A DNA stretch of 64,000 nt from Marivita sp003149565 (GTDB lineage: Bacteria > Pseudomonadota > Alphaproteobacteria > Rhodobacterales > Rhodobacteraceae): assembly GCF_965216415.1 (NCBI RefSeq), contig NZ_CBDCFU010000002.1, one strand, 5' to 3'. Below, in pieces: positions 41,574-51,007 of the stretch. The notes below the pieces were generated by a model that worked only from the letters and a program-made list of their open reading frames with translations, did no database searches and was not told the origin of the DNA. The translations under genes were made by a program, and so were the position numbers. Each line of letters begins with the position of its first letter. Position 1 is the stretch's first letter.

Positions 41574-44531
41574 TTACTGTTCCGGCACGAGAATTTCGCG
41601 TTTCCCGACGTGGTTGGCCGCCGAGACCACGCCTTCATCCTCCATCTGTTCTACAAGGCGCGCCGCCTTGTTGTATCCGATGGCCAGCTTGCGCTGGATG
41701 TAGGAGGTCGAGCATTTGCGGTCGCGGATGACGATGGCGACAGCCTGATCGTAGAGCGCGTCCTCGCCGTCGGTGTTGCCCCCGGTGTTGAGGCCCAGAA
41801 CGGCGTCGATGCCGTCGGCCTTTTCCTCATCCGGGCCTTGCACCACGCCGCTGACATATTCGGGCGGGCCATAGGCCTTGAGGTGGGTGACAATTTCCTC
41901 GACCTCTTCGTCGGAGACAAACGGTCCGTGGCAGCGGATGATCTTGGAGCCACCGGCCATGTAGAGCATGTCGCCCTGCCCCAGAAGTTGCTCGGCGCCC
42001 ATTTCGCCAAGGATGGTACGGCTATCGATTTTCGACGTGACTTGGAAGGAGATCCGGGTCGGGAAGTTCGCCTTGATCGTTCCAGTGATGACGTCGACCG
42101 AGGGGCGCTGCGTGGCCATGATAAGGTGGATGCCCGAGGCACGCGCCATCTGGGCGAGGCGCTGGATGCAAGCCTCGATCTCTTTGCCTGCGACCATCAT
42201 CAGGTCGGCCATCTCGTCGACGATTACCACGATATAGGGCATCTTGACCGGCTGGATTTCTTCGGTCTCGAAAATCGGTTCGCCGGTCTCGTCGTCAAAG
42301 CCGGTCTGCACCGTGCGTTCGAACATTTCGCCCCGGCTGAGCGCGTCTTCAACGCGGCCATTGTACCCGTCGATGTTGCGAACGCCCATCTTGGACATCT
42401 TGCGATAGCGGTCTTCCATTTCGCCGACGACCCATTTGAGGGCCACCACGGCTTTTTTCGGGTCCGTCACAACGGGTGACAGCAGATGCGGGATGCCGTC
42501 ATAGACCGAGAGTTCGAGCATCTTTGGATCGATCATCACCAGACGGAGATCCTGCGGGCTGAGTTTGTAGAGCAGCGACAGGATCATGGTGTTGATGGCG
42601 ACGGACTTGCCCGAGCCGGTGGTGCCCGCAATCAGCAGGTGAGGCATCTTGGCGAGGTTCGCGACAACCGGATCGCCGCCGATATCCTTGCCCAAGGCGA
42701 GTGGCAGCTTCTGGTTTCCATCGCCATAATCACGGGTCGAGAGGATTTCGCGGAAGCTGACCATCTCGCGCTTTTCGTTCGGGAGTTCAATGCCGATCAC
42801 GCTGCGGCCCGGTACGGTGGAGACACGGGCGGAGAGCGCCGACATGGAGCGCGCGATGTCATCGGCCAGACCGATCACGCGCGACGCCTTGAGGCCCGGC
42901 GCAGGTTCGAGTTCGTACATGGTGACAACCGGGCCAGGGCGGACGCTGACGATCTCGCCTTTGACGCCGTAGTCATCCAATACCGCTTCTAACATGCGGG
43001 CATTTTCTTCGAGCGCTTCGTCACTCAGGTGGTGGCGTTCGATGCTGGCCGGGTCCATGAGGAGGCCCAGCGGCGGTAGCTCATAATCGGCCTGACTGTC
43101 TTCGAATTGCAGTTGTGGCTGGGCTTCCTGCTGCGCCCGTTTGGAGGGCTGATGCGGCTTGCGCTGGGGTTGCTGCACCACCTTTTTGGCGGTGGGCTGC
43201 GGTACAGGGGCAGGTGTCGGCGTGGGCGGGACCGGCGCAAAGGCCTGCGGTGCGTCCTCGTAATCATCCCAATCGGTCATGTCGTCGAAGATGTTTTCCG
43301 GCGCTTCTTCGGGCTCCGGCATCTGCGGCTGCGTTTGATGCTCGGCGCGCGGTGCGGTGACCGGCGGTTCCGCACGCAGCGGTGAACGTGCGGTCACTGG
43401 CGGCTCGGGCGGCAGGTCGGCGGTTGGTTTGAAGATCAGTGGATCGGGTCCGCGACCACGTCCTTTGGTCAACGGTGCGGCTGCGGCCGATGTGACAGCC
43501 GGGTTCTGACGTACCCGGGATTTGATGGCGTCGGCGATCTTGGCGCGTACGCGGTCGTCGCCGGGTAGTGTCTCGGGAAGGTCGCCGGTTGGATAGGTCT
43601 CGACCAATTCCGGTTCCGGGTCCGCGCGACGGATCAGCGATGGCATTTTGGACAGGAAGCCGGTTTTCTGGGGGGCCAGTGCCTCCTGCGGGTCTTCGAT
43701 CAGGCTGTCTTCTGCGTGAAGCGCAGTGGACATCACAGGGGCCACGCGGGAGACACGCGGTTCGGATTTGACCGCTTCTTGGGCGGCGGCCCATTCGGCC
43801 GCCTCGGCCTCTTCCTGTGCGCGTTTGGCGCGACGTTCCGCAGATTTTGCCTGCATCTCGCGAGCTGCCGTCAAAGCGCCCGAAGCCCCTTTGCCCAAAA
43901 GCGACAACAGAGTTGCGTAGACCATGATCACGCCAACCAGCAGAAAGCGCGCAAGGCGACCAAGTTCGGCCTTTGTAAAGCCCAGAACAAAGGCGCCCAT
44001 GACCAGAACAATCGCACCCAGCAGCAACATCATCAGTTTCAGCGCCAGCGTGGTGCCGAGCGGCAGGATGGTCAGGATCGATCCCATCATCATATCGCCG
44101 AACAAACCTCCCAGGCCGAAACTGTGCGTCCAAGCGGTGCTTTCGGGCACACCAGCAGCATAGACGGCGGCAAGAGCGATCCAGATGGGCGCGAAGATCA
44201 GGCACGACACTGCACGCTCTTCCCCTCTGTGCAGGGCAAAGCGGGCACCCCAGACCAGCAGAACCAGCGCCAGACCCCAGCTGGCCCAGCCGACGATCAT
44301 AAAGAGAGGTGCAGCAACCGAGGCCCCTGCCCGGCCGAGCCAGTTCTGAACGGGCGCGTCAGTGGCGGACAGCCAGCTTGGGTCTTGCGGCGAGTACGAA
44401 TAGATCATCGCGGCGGCCATCGTTCCCAGCGCCATCAGTACGAAGCCACCCAGCTCTTTGCCGCGCTTTTCGAGCGCAGCCTGCATGTTGCTGTCAAAGA
44501 GGGGGTCCCGCCCCCGCGCCTGATATGCCAT
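41574..44531 (-). CDS. ftsK: DNA translocase FtsK
   Basis: A 985-residue septal DNA pump that coordinates chromosome segregation with division. Four or five N-terminal transmembrane segments (about 30-205) anchor it. A Pro/Ala/Glu-rich linker (about 215-490) precedes the motor: beta domain, Walker A GTTGSGKSVAINTM (about 632-645), Walker B VIVDEMADLMM, and ATQRPSVDVITGTIKANFPTRISF (about 800-823). The C-terminal gamma winged helix (DALYDQAVAIVIRDRKCSTS onward, about 925-985) reads KOPS sequences. Start follows GAGGCGAACG. It lies 11 bp downstream of the aminotransferase. Confidence 0.97.
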   Translation of the reverse strand: MAYQARGRDPLFDSNMQAALEKRGKELGGFVLMALGTMAAAMIYSYSPQDPSWLSATDAPVQNWLGRAGASVAAPLFMIVGWASWGLALVLLVWGARFALHRGEERAVSCLIFAPIWIALAAVYAAGVPESTAWTHSFGLGGLFGDMMMGSILTILPLGTTLALKLMMLLLGAIVLVMGAFVLGFTKAELGRLARFLLVGVIMVYATLLSLLGKGASGALTAAREMQAKSAERRAKRAQEEAEAAEWAAAQEAVKSEPRVSRVAPVMSTALHAEDSLIEDPQEALAPQKTGFLSKMPSLIRRADPEPELVETYPTGDLPETLPGDDRVRAKIADAIKSRVRQNPAVTSAAAAPLTKGRGRGPDPLIFKPTADLPPEPPVTARSPLRAEPPVTAPRAEHQTQPQMPEPEEAPENIFDDMTDWDDYEDAPQAFAPVPPTPTPAPVPQPTAKKVVQQPQRKPHQPSKRAQQEAQPQLQFEDSQADYELPPLGLLMDPASIERHHLSDEALEENARMLEAVLDDYGVKGEIVSVRPGPVVTMYELEPAPGLKASRVIGLADDIARSMSALSARVSTVPGRSVIGIELPNEKREMVSFREILSTRDYGDGNQKLPLALGKDIGGDPVVANLAKMPHLLIAGTTGSGKSVAINTMILSLLYKLSPQDLRLVMIDPKMLELSVYDGIPHLLSPVVTDPKKAVVALKWVVGEMEDRYRKMSKMGVRNIDGYNGRVEDALSRGEMFERTVQTGFDDETGEPIFETEEIQPVKMPYIVVIVDEMADLMMVAGKEIEACIQRLAQMARASGIHLIMATQRPSVDVITGTIKANFPTRISFQVTSKIDSRTILGEMGAEQLLGQGDMLYMAGGSKIIRCHGPFVSDEEVEEIVTHLKAYGPPEYVSGVVQGPDEEKADGIDAVLGLNTGGNTDGEDALYDQAVAIVIRDRKCSTSYIQRKLAIGYNKAARLVEQMEDEGVVSAANHVGKREILVPEQ

Positions 44532-44542
44532 CGTTCGCCTCT

Positions 44543-45733
44543 TTATTGGTCTTCACTGCCGTAAAGGCAGTCCCTGATCTGCGTCAGGCCACGTTCGGTT
44601 TCTTCTTTTGGGGCCACCAGAGCGACCCGGATGTAGTTTTCGCCGGGGTTGCCGGTTTCGGTGTCGCGCGACAGGTACGCGCCGGGCAGGACCCGGACAC
44701 CGGTTTCTTTCCAGAGCTTGAGGGCTGCGGCTTCGCCATCCTCGACCGGCAACCAGAGGAAGAAGCCCGCCTGCGGCGATCTGTACCCCGGCACATTGCC
44801 GAAGATGCGGTCGGCCAGTGCGAATTTCTCGGCGTAGAGCGCGCGGTTCTCCTCGACATGTGCTTCATCTTTCCAGACCGCTTCGGCGACCGCCTGCAAT
44901 GGAAGCGGCAGCGGTGCGCCGGAATAGTTGCGCAATTGCTGGATGCGTTTGATCGACTCCGGCCCACCTGCGACGAATCCCGAGCGCAGACCCGGCAGGT
45001 TGGAGCGTTTGGAAAGCGAGTGGAAAATCACCACACGTTCGGGATCTGCGCCCATCTCCTGTGCGACCTGAAGCGCGCCGACAGAAGGCGTGTCGCGGTA
45101 GATCTCGGAATAACACTCATCAGCCAGGATCTGAAAATCGTGCTTTTCCGCCAGCGTGATCAGCCGTTCCCAATACTCGTGACCGGCGACTGCGCCTTGG
45201 GGATTGGCGGGTGAACAGATATAGGCCAGCGCGGTGCTGTTCAGCATGTCTTCGGGCAGGCTTTCGAAATCGGGCAGATGTCCACTTTCGTCCGTCGCGT
45301 TGACGAAGACGGGCTCTGCCGCAACCGAGATCGCCGAGATCAGGTAGACCTGATAAAATGGGTTCGGCATCAGAACGACTGGTTTCGCGCCATTCTTGGT
45401 CTCGGGACACAGCGCCATGCCAGCGTTGTAGAGTCCCTCCCGCGTGCCATTCAGCGCCATGATCTGCGTGTCCGCGTCGAGCGTCACGCCGTAGCGGCGC
45501 TGCACCCAGTCGCGGATGGCCGCGCGCAGTTCGGGCGTGCCTTCGTTCGGGGGGTACTTGTTGAAGCCCGCCATGTTTGCGGTGAGGATCTCGGATATCC
45601 AGGCGGGAAAGGCGTGTTTCGGCTCTCCGATCGTCATGTGGATGACCGGCCCACCTGGTTCGTGCACGTCCAACAGGGCGCGCAGACGCGGGAACGCATA
45701 AGCCGGAAGGTTCGAAAACCGCTCGGGAAACAT
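44543..45733 (-). CDS. Class I/II aminotransferase, DapC-like
   Basis: A 396-residue fold-type I PLP aminotransferase. The N-terminus FSNLPAYAFPRLRALLD and IGEPKHAFP match proteins annotated as succinyldiaminopimelate aminotransferase. PLP contacts are CSPANPQGA, ILADECYSEIY (Asp/Tyr, about 205-215) and FHSLSKRSNLPGLRSGF (Lys, about 246; Arg). A role in lysine/peptidoglycan precursor synthesis is possible, but substrate range in this group is hard to read. It precedes ftsK by 11 bp, so the two are probably cotranscribed. Confidence 0.88.
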   Translation of the reverse strand: MFPERFSNLPAYAFPRLRALLDVHEPGGPVIHMTIGEPKHAFPAWISEILTANMAGFNKYPPNEGTPELRAAIRDWVQRRYGVTLDADTQIMALNGTREGLYNAGMALCPETKNGAKPVVLMPNPFYQVYLISAISVAAEPVFVNATDESGHLPDFESLPEDMLNSTALAYICSPANPQGAVAGHEYWERLITLAEKHDFQILADECYSEIYRDTPSVGALQVAQEMGADPERVVIFHSLSKRSNLPGLRSGFVAGGPESIKRIQQLRNYSGAPLPLPLQAVAEAVWKDEAHVEENRALYAEKFALADRIFGNVPGYRSPQAGFFLWLPVEDGEAAALKLWKETGVRVLPGAYLSRDTETGNPGENYIRVALVAPKEETERGLTQIRDCLYGSEDQ

Positions 45734-45843
45734 GCCAGTACTGCCTCAGATTGAGGGTCGTTTGCGCCCTCTTTGAAGCCAAATTACATAGCCGAGGCAG
45801 GTGCGTCCAGAAAAACAGCGCATAGATCAGACGGTTGTGGCTT

Positions 45844-47172
45844 TCAGGCCAGAGCTGCTTCCGCTGCCAAGCCCAGCCGCAGAAGCCGCCTTTCATCGCG
45901 CGGACGCGCCATGAGCGTCACTCCGCAGGCTGGAACGCCTGTGGGCAGCGTCAGAGCGCAGAGACCCATCAGGTTTCCGATGCGGGTGTTGCGCAGCGTG
46001 AGCAGGTTCTCTGTGACATAATAGTCACTATCGGTCATCAACCGTTCAACATTTGGCGGCGTGATCGGGCTGGTTGGACAGAGCACGGCGTCGTAGCCAG
46101 CGGTCGCTGTCAGGTAGGTGTCTCGGCACCGTTCAAGCGTGTGCCACGCAGCAACATAATCGGCCCCGGAGAAATCCTTTCCGGAGCGGAACCGGGCCAG
46201 AATTTCGGCGAACATGACGTCGGGATTGGCTTCGATGACGTCTTTCCACGTCCCATAAGCTTCGGAACCGTACAGGATCGGGGCCAGCGCCATGGCGGTA
46301 TCGACCTCGGGCACGGCCAGCTCGGTGATCGTGGCACCGGCATCGCGGAAACGCTGAACGGCATGGTCAAAGCCCTTGCGCGGGTCGTCGCGCACCTCAT
46401 CCAGCGCGGTTGTGGTCAGGATGGCCAAACGTCGACCTTTGAGAGTCGCAGGCGTCATGTCGATGGGTGTCTCGCCTTTCATGACCGCGAATAGGAGTGC
46501 GGCGTCTTCAACCGATTTGCACAAGGGGCCGACGGTATCGAACTTTGCCGCGAGCGGCACCGCGCCTTTCAGGCTAAGCACGCCGGAGGTGGTCTTGAGT
46601 CCGACAAGGTCGTTCCAGGCAGAGGGCACGCGTACCGATCCGCCAGTGTCCGATCCGATGGCAGCGGGGGCGAGACCGAAGGCCACCGATGTCGCCGCAC
46701 CGGAGGACGACCCGCCCGGCGCGTTGTCGGGGTTGTGGATGTTGGGCGAAGTGGCGGTCTTGGGGTTCAGACCAAGGCCCGAGAAGGCAAGTTCGCTGAG
46801 ATGGGTCTTGCCCAAGCACACCAGTCCCTGATGGGTGGCCGCCTGGAGGACTTCTGCATCCGCGTCGGGGGTGCGGCCTTCGAGTAGCATCGACCCGGCT
46901 TCGGTCACGACACCCGCGGTGTCGAACAGGTCTTTCCAGCTGATCGGCACACCGTCGAGCGGTGAGCGGCGCAGCTTGAGCCGGGCACGCTCTTGGGCGG
47001 CCTTGGCTTCGGACAAGGCCCGGTCTGGCGTCAGGCGGATATAAATCCGGTCGCGGTGTTCGTGTGAGTCGATGGCATCCAGAAAGCTGTTGGTCAGTTC
47101 GACGGGATCGATCTCGCCCGTGTCGATTCCGCGCCCCAGTTCGGCGGCGGTCATGGTCTGCCATTCGGTCAT
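45844..47172 (-). CDS. Amidase (amidase signature family)
   Basis: A 442-residue Ser-cisSer-Lys amidase. The catalytic lysine is in ISWKDLFDTAG (about 77-87), and the Gly/Ser-rich signature GGSSSGAATSVAFGLAPAAIGSDTGGSVRVPSAW (about 152-185) carries the cis-Ser in SSG and the nucleophile in DTGGS. Substrate unknown; GatA is unlikely because the protein is short and no gatB/gatC is nearby. CAGGGAGACAGTAC precedes the ATG. It is divergent from the UbiH-like gene across about 85 bp. Confidence 0.9.
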   Translation of the reverse strand: MTEWQTMTAAELGRGIDTGEIDPVELTNSFLDAIDSHEHRDRIYIRLTPDRALSEAKAAQERARLKLRRSPLDGVPISWKDLFDTAGVVTEAGSMLLEGRTPDADAEVLQAATHQGLVCLGKTHLSELAFSGLGLNPKTATSPNIHNPDNAPGGSSSGAATSVAFGLAPAAIGSDTGGSVRVPSAWNDLVGLKTTSGVLSLKGAVPLAAKFDTVGPLCKSVEDAALLFAVMKGETPIDMTPATLKGRRLAILTTTALDEVRDDPRKGFDHAVQRFRDAGATITELAVPEVDTAMALAPILYGSEAYGTWKDVIEANPDVMFAEILARFRSGKDFSGADYVAAWHTLERCRDTYLTATAGYDAVLCPTSPITPPNVERLMTDSDYYVTENLLTLRNTRIGNLMGLCALTLPTGVPACGVTLMARPRDERRLLRLGLAAEAALA

Positions 47173-47258
47173 GTACTGTCTCCCTGCCCGGTATTGCCGC
47201 GACGGTAGCGGCAGAGAAGCGCATGGACAATCCCGCCCGGACTTCCATATTCCGCATC

Positions 47259-48476
47259 ATGATAAACTCCTCCGATATTCTGATTGTGGGTGGCGGGTTG
47301 AACGGCCCGATGCTTGCCCTTGCCGCCGCAAAGGCAGGCCTCAGCAGCACCGTCATCGACGCCCGTCCCGAAGGCACGCGGCGCAGCGACAATTTCGACG
47401 GTCGATCCTATGCGCTGGCCCTTGCCTCGGTGCGGATGCTCAACGCCTTGGGCCTTTGGGACGGGCTGAAGGCGAATGCGCAGCCGATGACCGAAATCAA
47501 GGTCAGCGACGGGCGCGCGGGCGACGCCGAGGTGTTCCTTGGCCTGCATTTCAACAGTGCCGAAATCGAGGAAGGCCCGATGGGCCATATGCTCGAAGAC
47601 CGCTATCTGCGGCGGGCTTTGCTGGAAGCGATGGAGGCGGAGCCGCTGGTCACGCATCTGTCGGGCGAAACGGTTGTCGATCAAAACGTGACCGCGACGG
47701 GGGCCAACATCACTCTGGCGTCGGGCGCTATGCTGAGCGGGCAGATGATCGTCGGGGCGGATGGCCGTCAGACCGGCACCGGGCAGCGGGCAGGCATCCG
47801 GCGCACCGCGTGGGATTACAACCAGACCGCACTGGTCTGTGCGATTGCGCATGAAAAGCCGCATGGGGGCGTGGCGCATCAGCTTTTCATGCCTGCAGGA
47901 CCACTGGCGATCTTGCCGCTGACGGATAACCGGTCGTCCATTGTCTGGAGCGAAAAGCGCGGGTTGGCGGAAGAGATCAACGCACTCCCGGAAGAGGATT
48001 ACCTGACCGTCCTGCGCCCACGCTTCGGCGATTTTCTGGGCGAGATTTCATTGGCTGGAGAGCGCTTCACCTACCCGCTGGGTCTGACCCTCGCCAATCG
48101 ATTCATCGCCGAGCGTCTGGCACTGGTTGGGGATGCTGCGCATGGCATGCACCCGATTGCCGGGCAAGGGCTGAACGCCGGTCTGCGCGATGTGGCAGCG
48201 CTGGCGCATGTGATCGGTCATGCGGTGCGGCGCGGTGAGGATTTCGCCAGCCCGTTGGTTCTGGCCCGCTATGAACAGTGGCGGCGCTTCGACACAGCCA
48301 CGTTGCTGAGCGCGACAGATGTGTTCAACCGGCTGTTCTCGAACGACAATCCGATCCTGCGCGCCGGGCGCGATCTGGGCATGGCGGCGCTGAACGCGAT
48401 TCCATCTGCGCGCCGGACCTTCATCCGTGAAGCTGCCGGTTTGAACGGAGATCTGCCCGATCTCATGGCAGGTTGA
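47259..48476 (+). CDS. UbiH/COQ6-family FAD monooxygenase
   Basis: A 405-residue flavoprotein hydroxylase of the ubiquinone-biosynthesis type. The Rossmann motif DILIVGGGLNGPMLALAAAKAG (about 6-27), the DG motif IVGADGRQTGTGQRAGI and the second FAD motif LALVGDAAHGMHPIAGQGLNAGLRD (about 286-310) are complete. It most likely hydroxylates the ubiquinone ring, but the position (C1, C5 or C6) cannot be told by eye. I chose the ATG at 47259, where the Rossmann strand begins; the frame extends 65 codons upstream into the divergent amidase. Confidence 0.9.
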   Translation: MINSSDILIVGGGLNGPMLALAAAKAGLSSTVIDARPEGTRRSDNFDGRSYALALASVRMLNALGLWDGLKANAQPMTEIKVSDGRAGDAEVFLGLHFNSAEIEEGPMGHMLEDRYLRRALLEAMEAEPLVTHLSGETVVDQNVTATGANITLASGAMLSGQMIVGADGRQTGTGQRAGIRRTAWDYNQTALVCAIAHEKPHGGVAHQLFMPAGPLAILPLTDNRSSIVWSEKRGLAEEINALPEEDYLTVLRPRFGDFLGEISLAGERFTYPLGLTLANRFIAERLALVGDAAHGMHPIAGQGLNAGLRDVAALAHVIGHAVRRGEDFASPLVLARYEQWRRFDTATLLSATDVFNRLFSNDNPILRAGRDLGMAALNAIPSARRTFIREAAGLNGDLPDLMAG

Positions 48477-48543
48477 TTCGGGGCCTTCCCGCGTGACAGC
48501 GCCCCCTTCCCGTGCCAGAACCCAGGCAAACGGGGAGGATGAA

Positions 48544-49293
48544 ATGGACCAGAAATGCGCAATCGTGACAGGTGCCGCGCGCGGCATCGGCTTGGCCACG
48601 GCCAAGCTGTTTCTTGAACAGGGTTGGCGGGTGGCGCTCTTGGACCGCGATGCCGACGAACTGGCAAAACAGGACGGCATACCGAACACACTGCTGCTGC
48701 CGCTGGATGTGTCGAAGCCCGAGGATGTCGAGGCGATGGTAACCCGAACGCTGGATTGGGCCGGGCGTGTCGATGCCTTGGTCAACAACGCGGGAGTGGC
48801 AGAATTCGGCCCGGTGGAAGAGACCGACTTTGACGGCTGGCGGCGGGTGATGGCGACCAATCTGGACGGGGTGTTCCTGTGCACGCAGGCGGCAACGGGC
48901 GCGCTGAAAGACAGTCGTGGCAGCATCGTCAATATCGGATCGATCAGTGGCTTGCGGGCCTCGACGCTGCGGGTCGCTTATGGCACGTCGAAGGCGGCGG
49001 TGATCCACCTGACCAAGCAACACGCGGCAGAGTTGGGCGAATACGGTGTTCGCGTGAACTGCGTCTGCCCTGGTCCGGTGCGCACCAAGCTGGCGATGGC
49101 GGTGCACACGCAAGAGATCATCGACGCCTATCACGATGCGATCCCGCTGAACCGCTACGGCTCGGAACAGGAAATCGCAGAGGTTATCACCTTCCTCTGC
49201 TCGGACAGGGCGTCCTACGTCACGGGTCAGGTCATCGCCGCAGATGGCGGGTTCGAATCGACCGGTGTGGGATTGCCAGCGCTGCGGCAGTAA
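48544..49293 (+). CDS. Short-chain dehydrogenase/reductase
   Basis: A 249-residue classical SDR. Cofactor motif TGAARGIG (about 11-18), structural NNAG (about 83-86), catalytic Ser in NIGSISGL (about 137-144) and YGTSK (about 152-156, Tyr and Lys) are all intact. An acidic residue after the second strand (LLDRDADEL) favours NAD(H). It resembles 3-oxoacyl-ACP reductases and sugar/alcohol dehydrogenases; substrate unknown. The ATG has GGGGAGGATGAA upstream. A paired palindrome follows 5 bp after the stop. Confidence 0.9.
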   Translation: MDQKCAIVTGAARGIGLATAKLFLEQGWRVALLDRDADELAKQDGIPNTLLLPLDVSKPEDVEAMVTRTLDWAGRVDALVNNAGVAEFGPVEETDFDGWRRVMATNLDGVFLCTQAATGALKDSRGSIVNIGSISGLRASTLRVAYGTSKAAVIHLTKQHAAELGEYGVRVNCVCPGPVRTKLAMAVHTQEIIDAYHDAIPLNRYGSEQEIAEVITFLCSDRASYVTGQVIAADGGFESTGVGLPALRQ

Positions 49294-49298
49294 GGGGC

Positions 49299-49343
49299 GC
49301 GATGCGTCAACGCATCGCCGCGTTTGCGTGAACGCAAACGCGG
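49299..49343. repeat. Paired palindromic repeat, locus D
   Basis: A 20-nt palindrome (49299-49318, GATGCGT-CA-ACGCATC core) shares one base with a 26-nt palindrome (49318-49343, 12-bp arms, TTTGCGT-GA-ACGCAAA core). It lies between convergent genes, 5 bp past the SDR stop, and its arm types are those of locus C in inverted order. Confidence 0.92.
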
Positions 49344-49356
49344 CCCTTTATGCAGG

Positions 49357-50883
49357 CTACTGAATCCGCATCCCGTTGGCGAGCACATGCCCCTGATCGT
49401 TGATCGTGAGCGACGATTTCAAGCTGTCAGGACCGTCACCGGGGACGGCAAACATGCTTATCATCATACGCGCGCCCATTGCGTCTTCGTTTGTAAGCAG
49501 ACCCATCGCGATCAGCTTGTCGATAAGCGCGTTTGCTCCGTCGATTGTGACATTCACCTCGCCCGTCGGGCGGGGGAAGCCGTCGAAAGTTTGCATATCG
49601 TCATTGTCAAACGTGAACGCGCCCGATCCTCCCAGCTTGGCGCCAGCGGCTTCGATTGTCAGATTGTTGAGCGTGAGGGCATTCAACTCCCCAGGGGGTT
49701 GGTTGGTCGCCTCGACACGGGCCATCTGTGCCGGGTCGAACAGATTGATAAACGGTGTGACCTGCCCCGTCAGATCAAATGCAATCGTCGCCGGATCGCG
49801 CGGCAACGCGGCCCCCGGATCGAAGACGTTCCACAGCAGATCAGACATCTCGAACCCGCGCAGCGTCAGGCCGAATGCCATATCCTGTGGCTGATCGGCT
49901 TTGGCAATCGGCATGGTGATGCGAAACGCGCTTTCGGCGAGGCGCACATCGACGGGCAACGGAAGTTCTGGCCCGGACAGAGTCACCGCCTGCCCCGTTG
50001 CGGCGACATCGTAGCGCAGGGCGGCATCGTCGATGTCGAATTCCAGTTGCACGGTATCGGTTTGCGTCGTGCCGGACGTTGTGCCGGCAGATTCCGTTGC
50101 GGCAAACTGCATTTCGCCGTTCGTGTATCCCATAGAGCCGCTCGCCGAGAAGCCGCCATTGGCAAGGGCTTGCGGATCATTTGGATCAAAACCTTCAGGA
50201 AGGACCGTCGCGCTGGAAACAAACAAATCTGCCATTGAACCCGTCACCAACGCTGCGTCGTCGCTGTCCGGGTCATTGAAGGCGAAATCGTAGCTGGCAG
50301 ATAGCGCCGTCACGTCCTGGGTGAGATTGGTGCCTTCTGTTGTGCGGGCCACAGTTGCGCCGCTGACATCTTCAATCGAGAAATCAAATCGCGCTTCTTC
50401 GCGACCAATGGCCTCTCCGTCGATCTCCATCTCTTCGAGAGAAATCGAAAGGCGATCTGCGGTGTAGGTATAGGTCATGTCCCCCGGCTCACCGGATACG
50501 ACAATTTCCAATCCCTCATTGTCGTAATCGAGGACCATCATGACATCCTCTTGATCCTCCGGCGCGGCGTCGATGGTGATGGGCATGGACACCGGAAACG
50601 TCATCGACACCGAGCCATCGCTGTTTTCGACAAGATCAATCGACTCGATTGCGAACTCAACAACCGCATCATCTTCGGGTGCCTCAAAGCGCATGACCAC
50701 ATCCGTTACATCCAGACCGTCGGCATTCGGCGTTTCCGTTGCGGTGACGGAATACCCAAAACCCTGAATCGCACTTTCGATCCCGGTCCACACCTGATGG
50801 GCGGTCAATTCGGCAAAGGCAGGTCCAGCGGCCAGCCCCAAGGCCAGCGCGGAACAGGAGGAAAGGCGTGTAATTCGGCGCAT
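49357..50883 (-). CDS. DUF2125 domain-containing exported protein
   Basis: A 508-residue protein found in Rhodobacterales and relatives, function unknown. A signal peptide is present (MRRITRLSSCSALALGLAAG, cleavage near AFA-EL, about residue 25). The mature part is acidic and rich in beta strands with repeated patterns such as NNLTIEAAGAKLGGSGAFTFDNDD (about 420-443), which recall AsmA-like or DUF2125 beta-sandwich repeats. It should be periplasmic or outer-membrane associated. I chose the ATG at 50883; the frame opens seven codons earlier. Confidence 0.82.
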   Translation of the reverse strand: MRRITRLSSCSALALGLAAGPAFAELTAHQVWTGIESAIQGFGYSVTATETPNADGLDVTDVVMRFEAPEDDAVVEFAIESIDLVENSDGSVSMTFPVSMPITIDAAPEDQEDVMMVLDYDNEGLEIVVSGEPGDMTYTYTADRLSISLEEMEIDGEAIGREEARFDFSIEDVSGATVARTTEGTNLTQDVTALSASYDFAFNDPDSDDAALVTGSMADLFVSSATVLPEGFDPNDPQALANGGFSASGSMGYTNGEMQFAATESAGTTSGTTQTDTVQLEFDIDDAALRYDVAATGQAVTLSGPELPLPVDVRLAESAFRITMPIAKADQPQDMAFGLTLRGFEMSDLLWNVFDPGAALPRDPATIAFDLTGQVTPFINLFDPAQMARVEATNQPPGELNALTLNNLTIEAAGAKLGGSGAFTFDNDDMQTFDGFPRPTGEVNVTIDGANALIDKLIAMGLLTNEDAMGARMMISMFAVPGDGPDSLKSSLTINDQGHVLANGMRIQ

Positions 50884-51007
50884 GGTTCTATCCCAATCAA
50901 TCAAATTCCCGTCCCAGCTTCGACCTCCTGCCCGACAGGGTCAAGTGGGTGGACCCCGCCTTCGGTCCGAAGTAGCACTGCTGTGAACAGAGAAAGGAGG
51001 CCGTGAC

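Noticed and set aside
45120..45896. 258-codon minus-strand frame over the aminotransferase start
   Set aside because: It is the alternative frame of the DapC-like gene with no protein family features.
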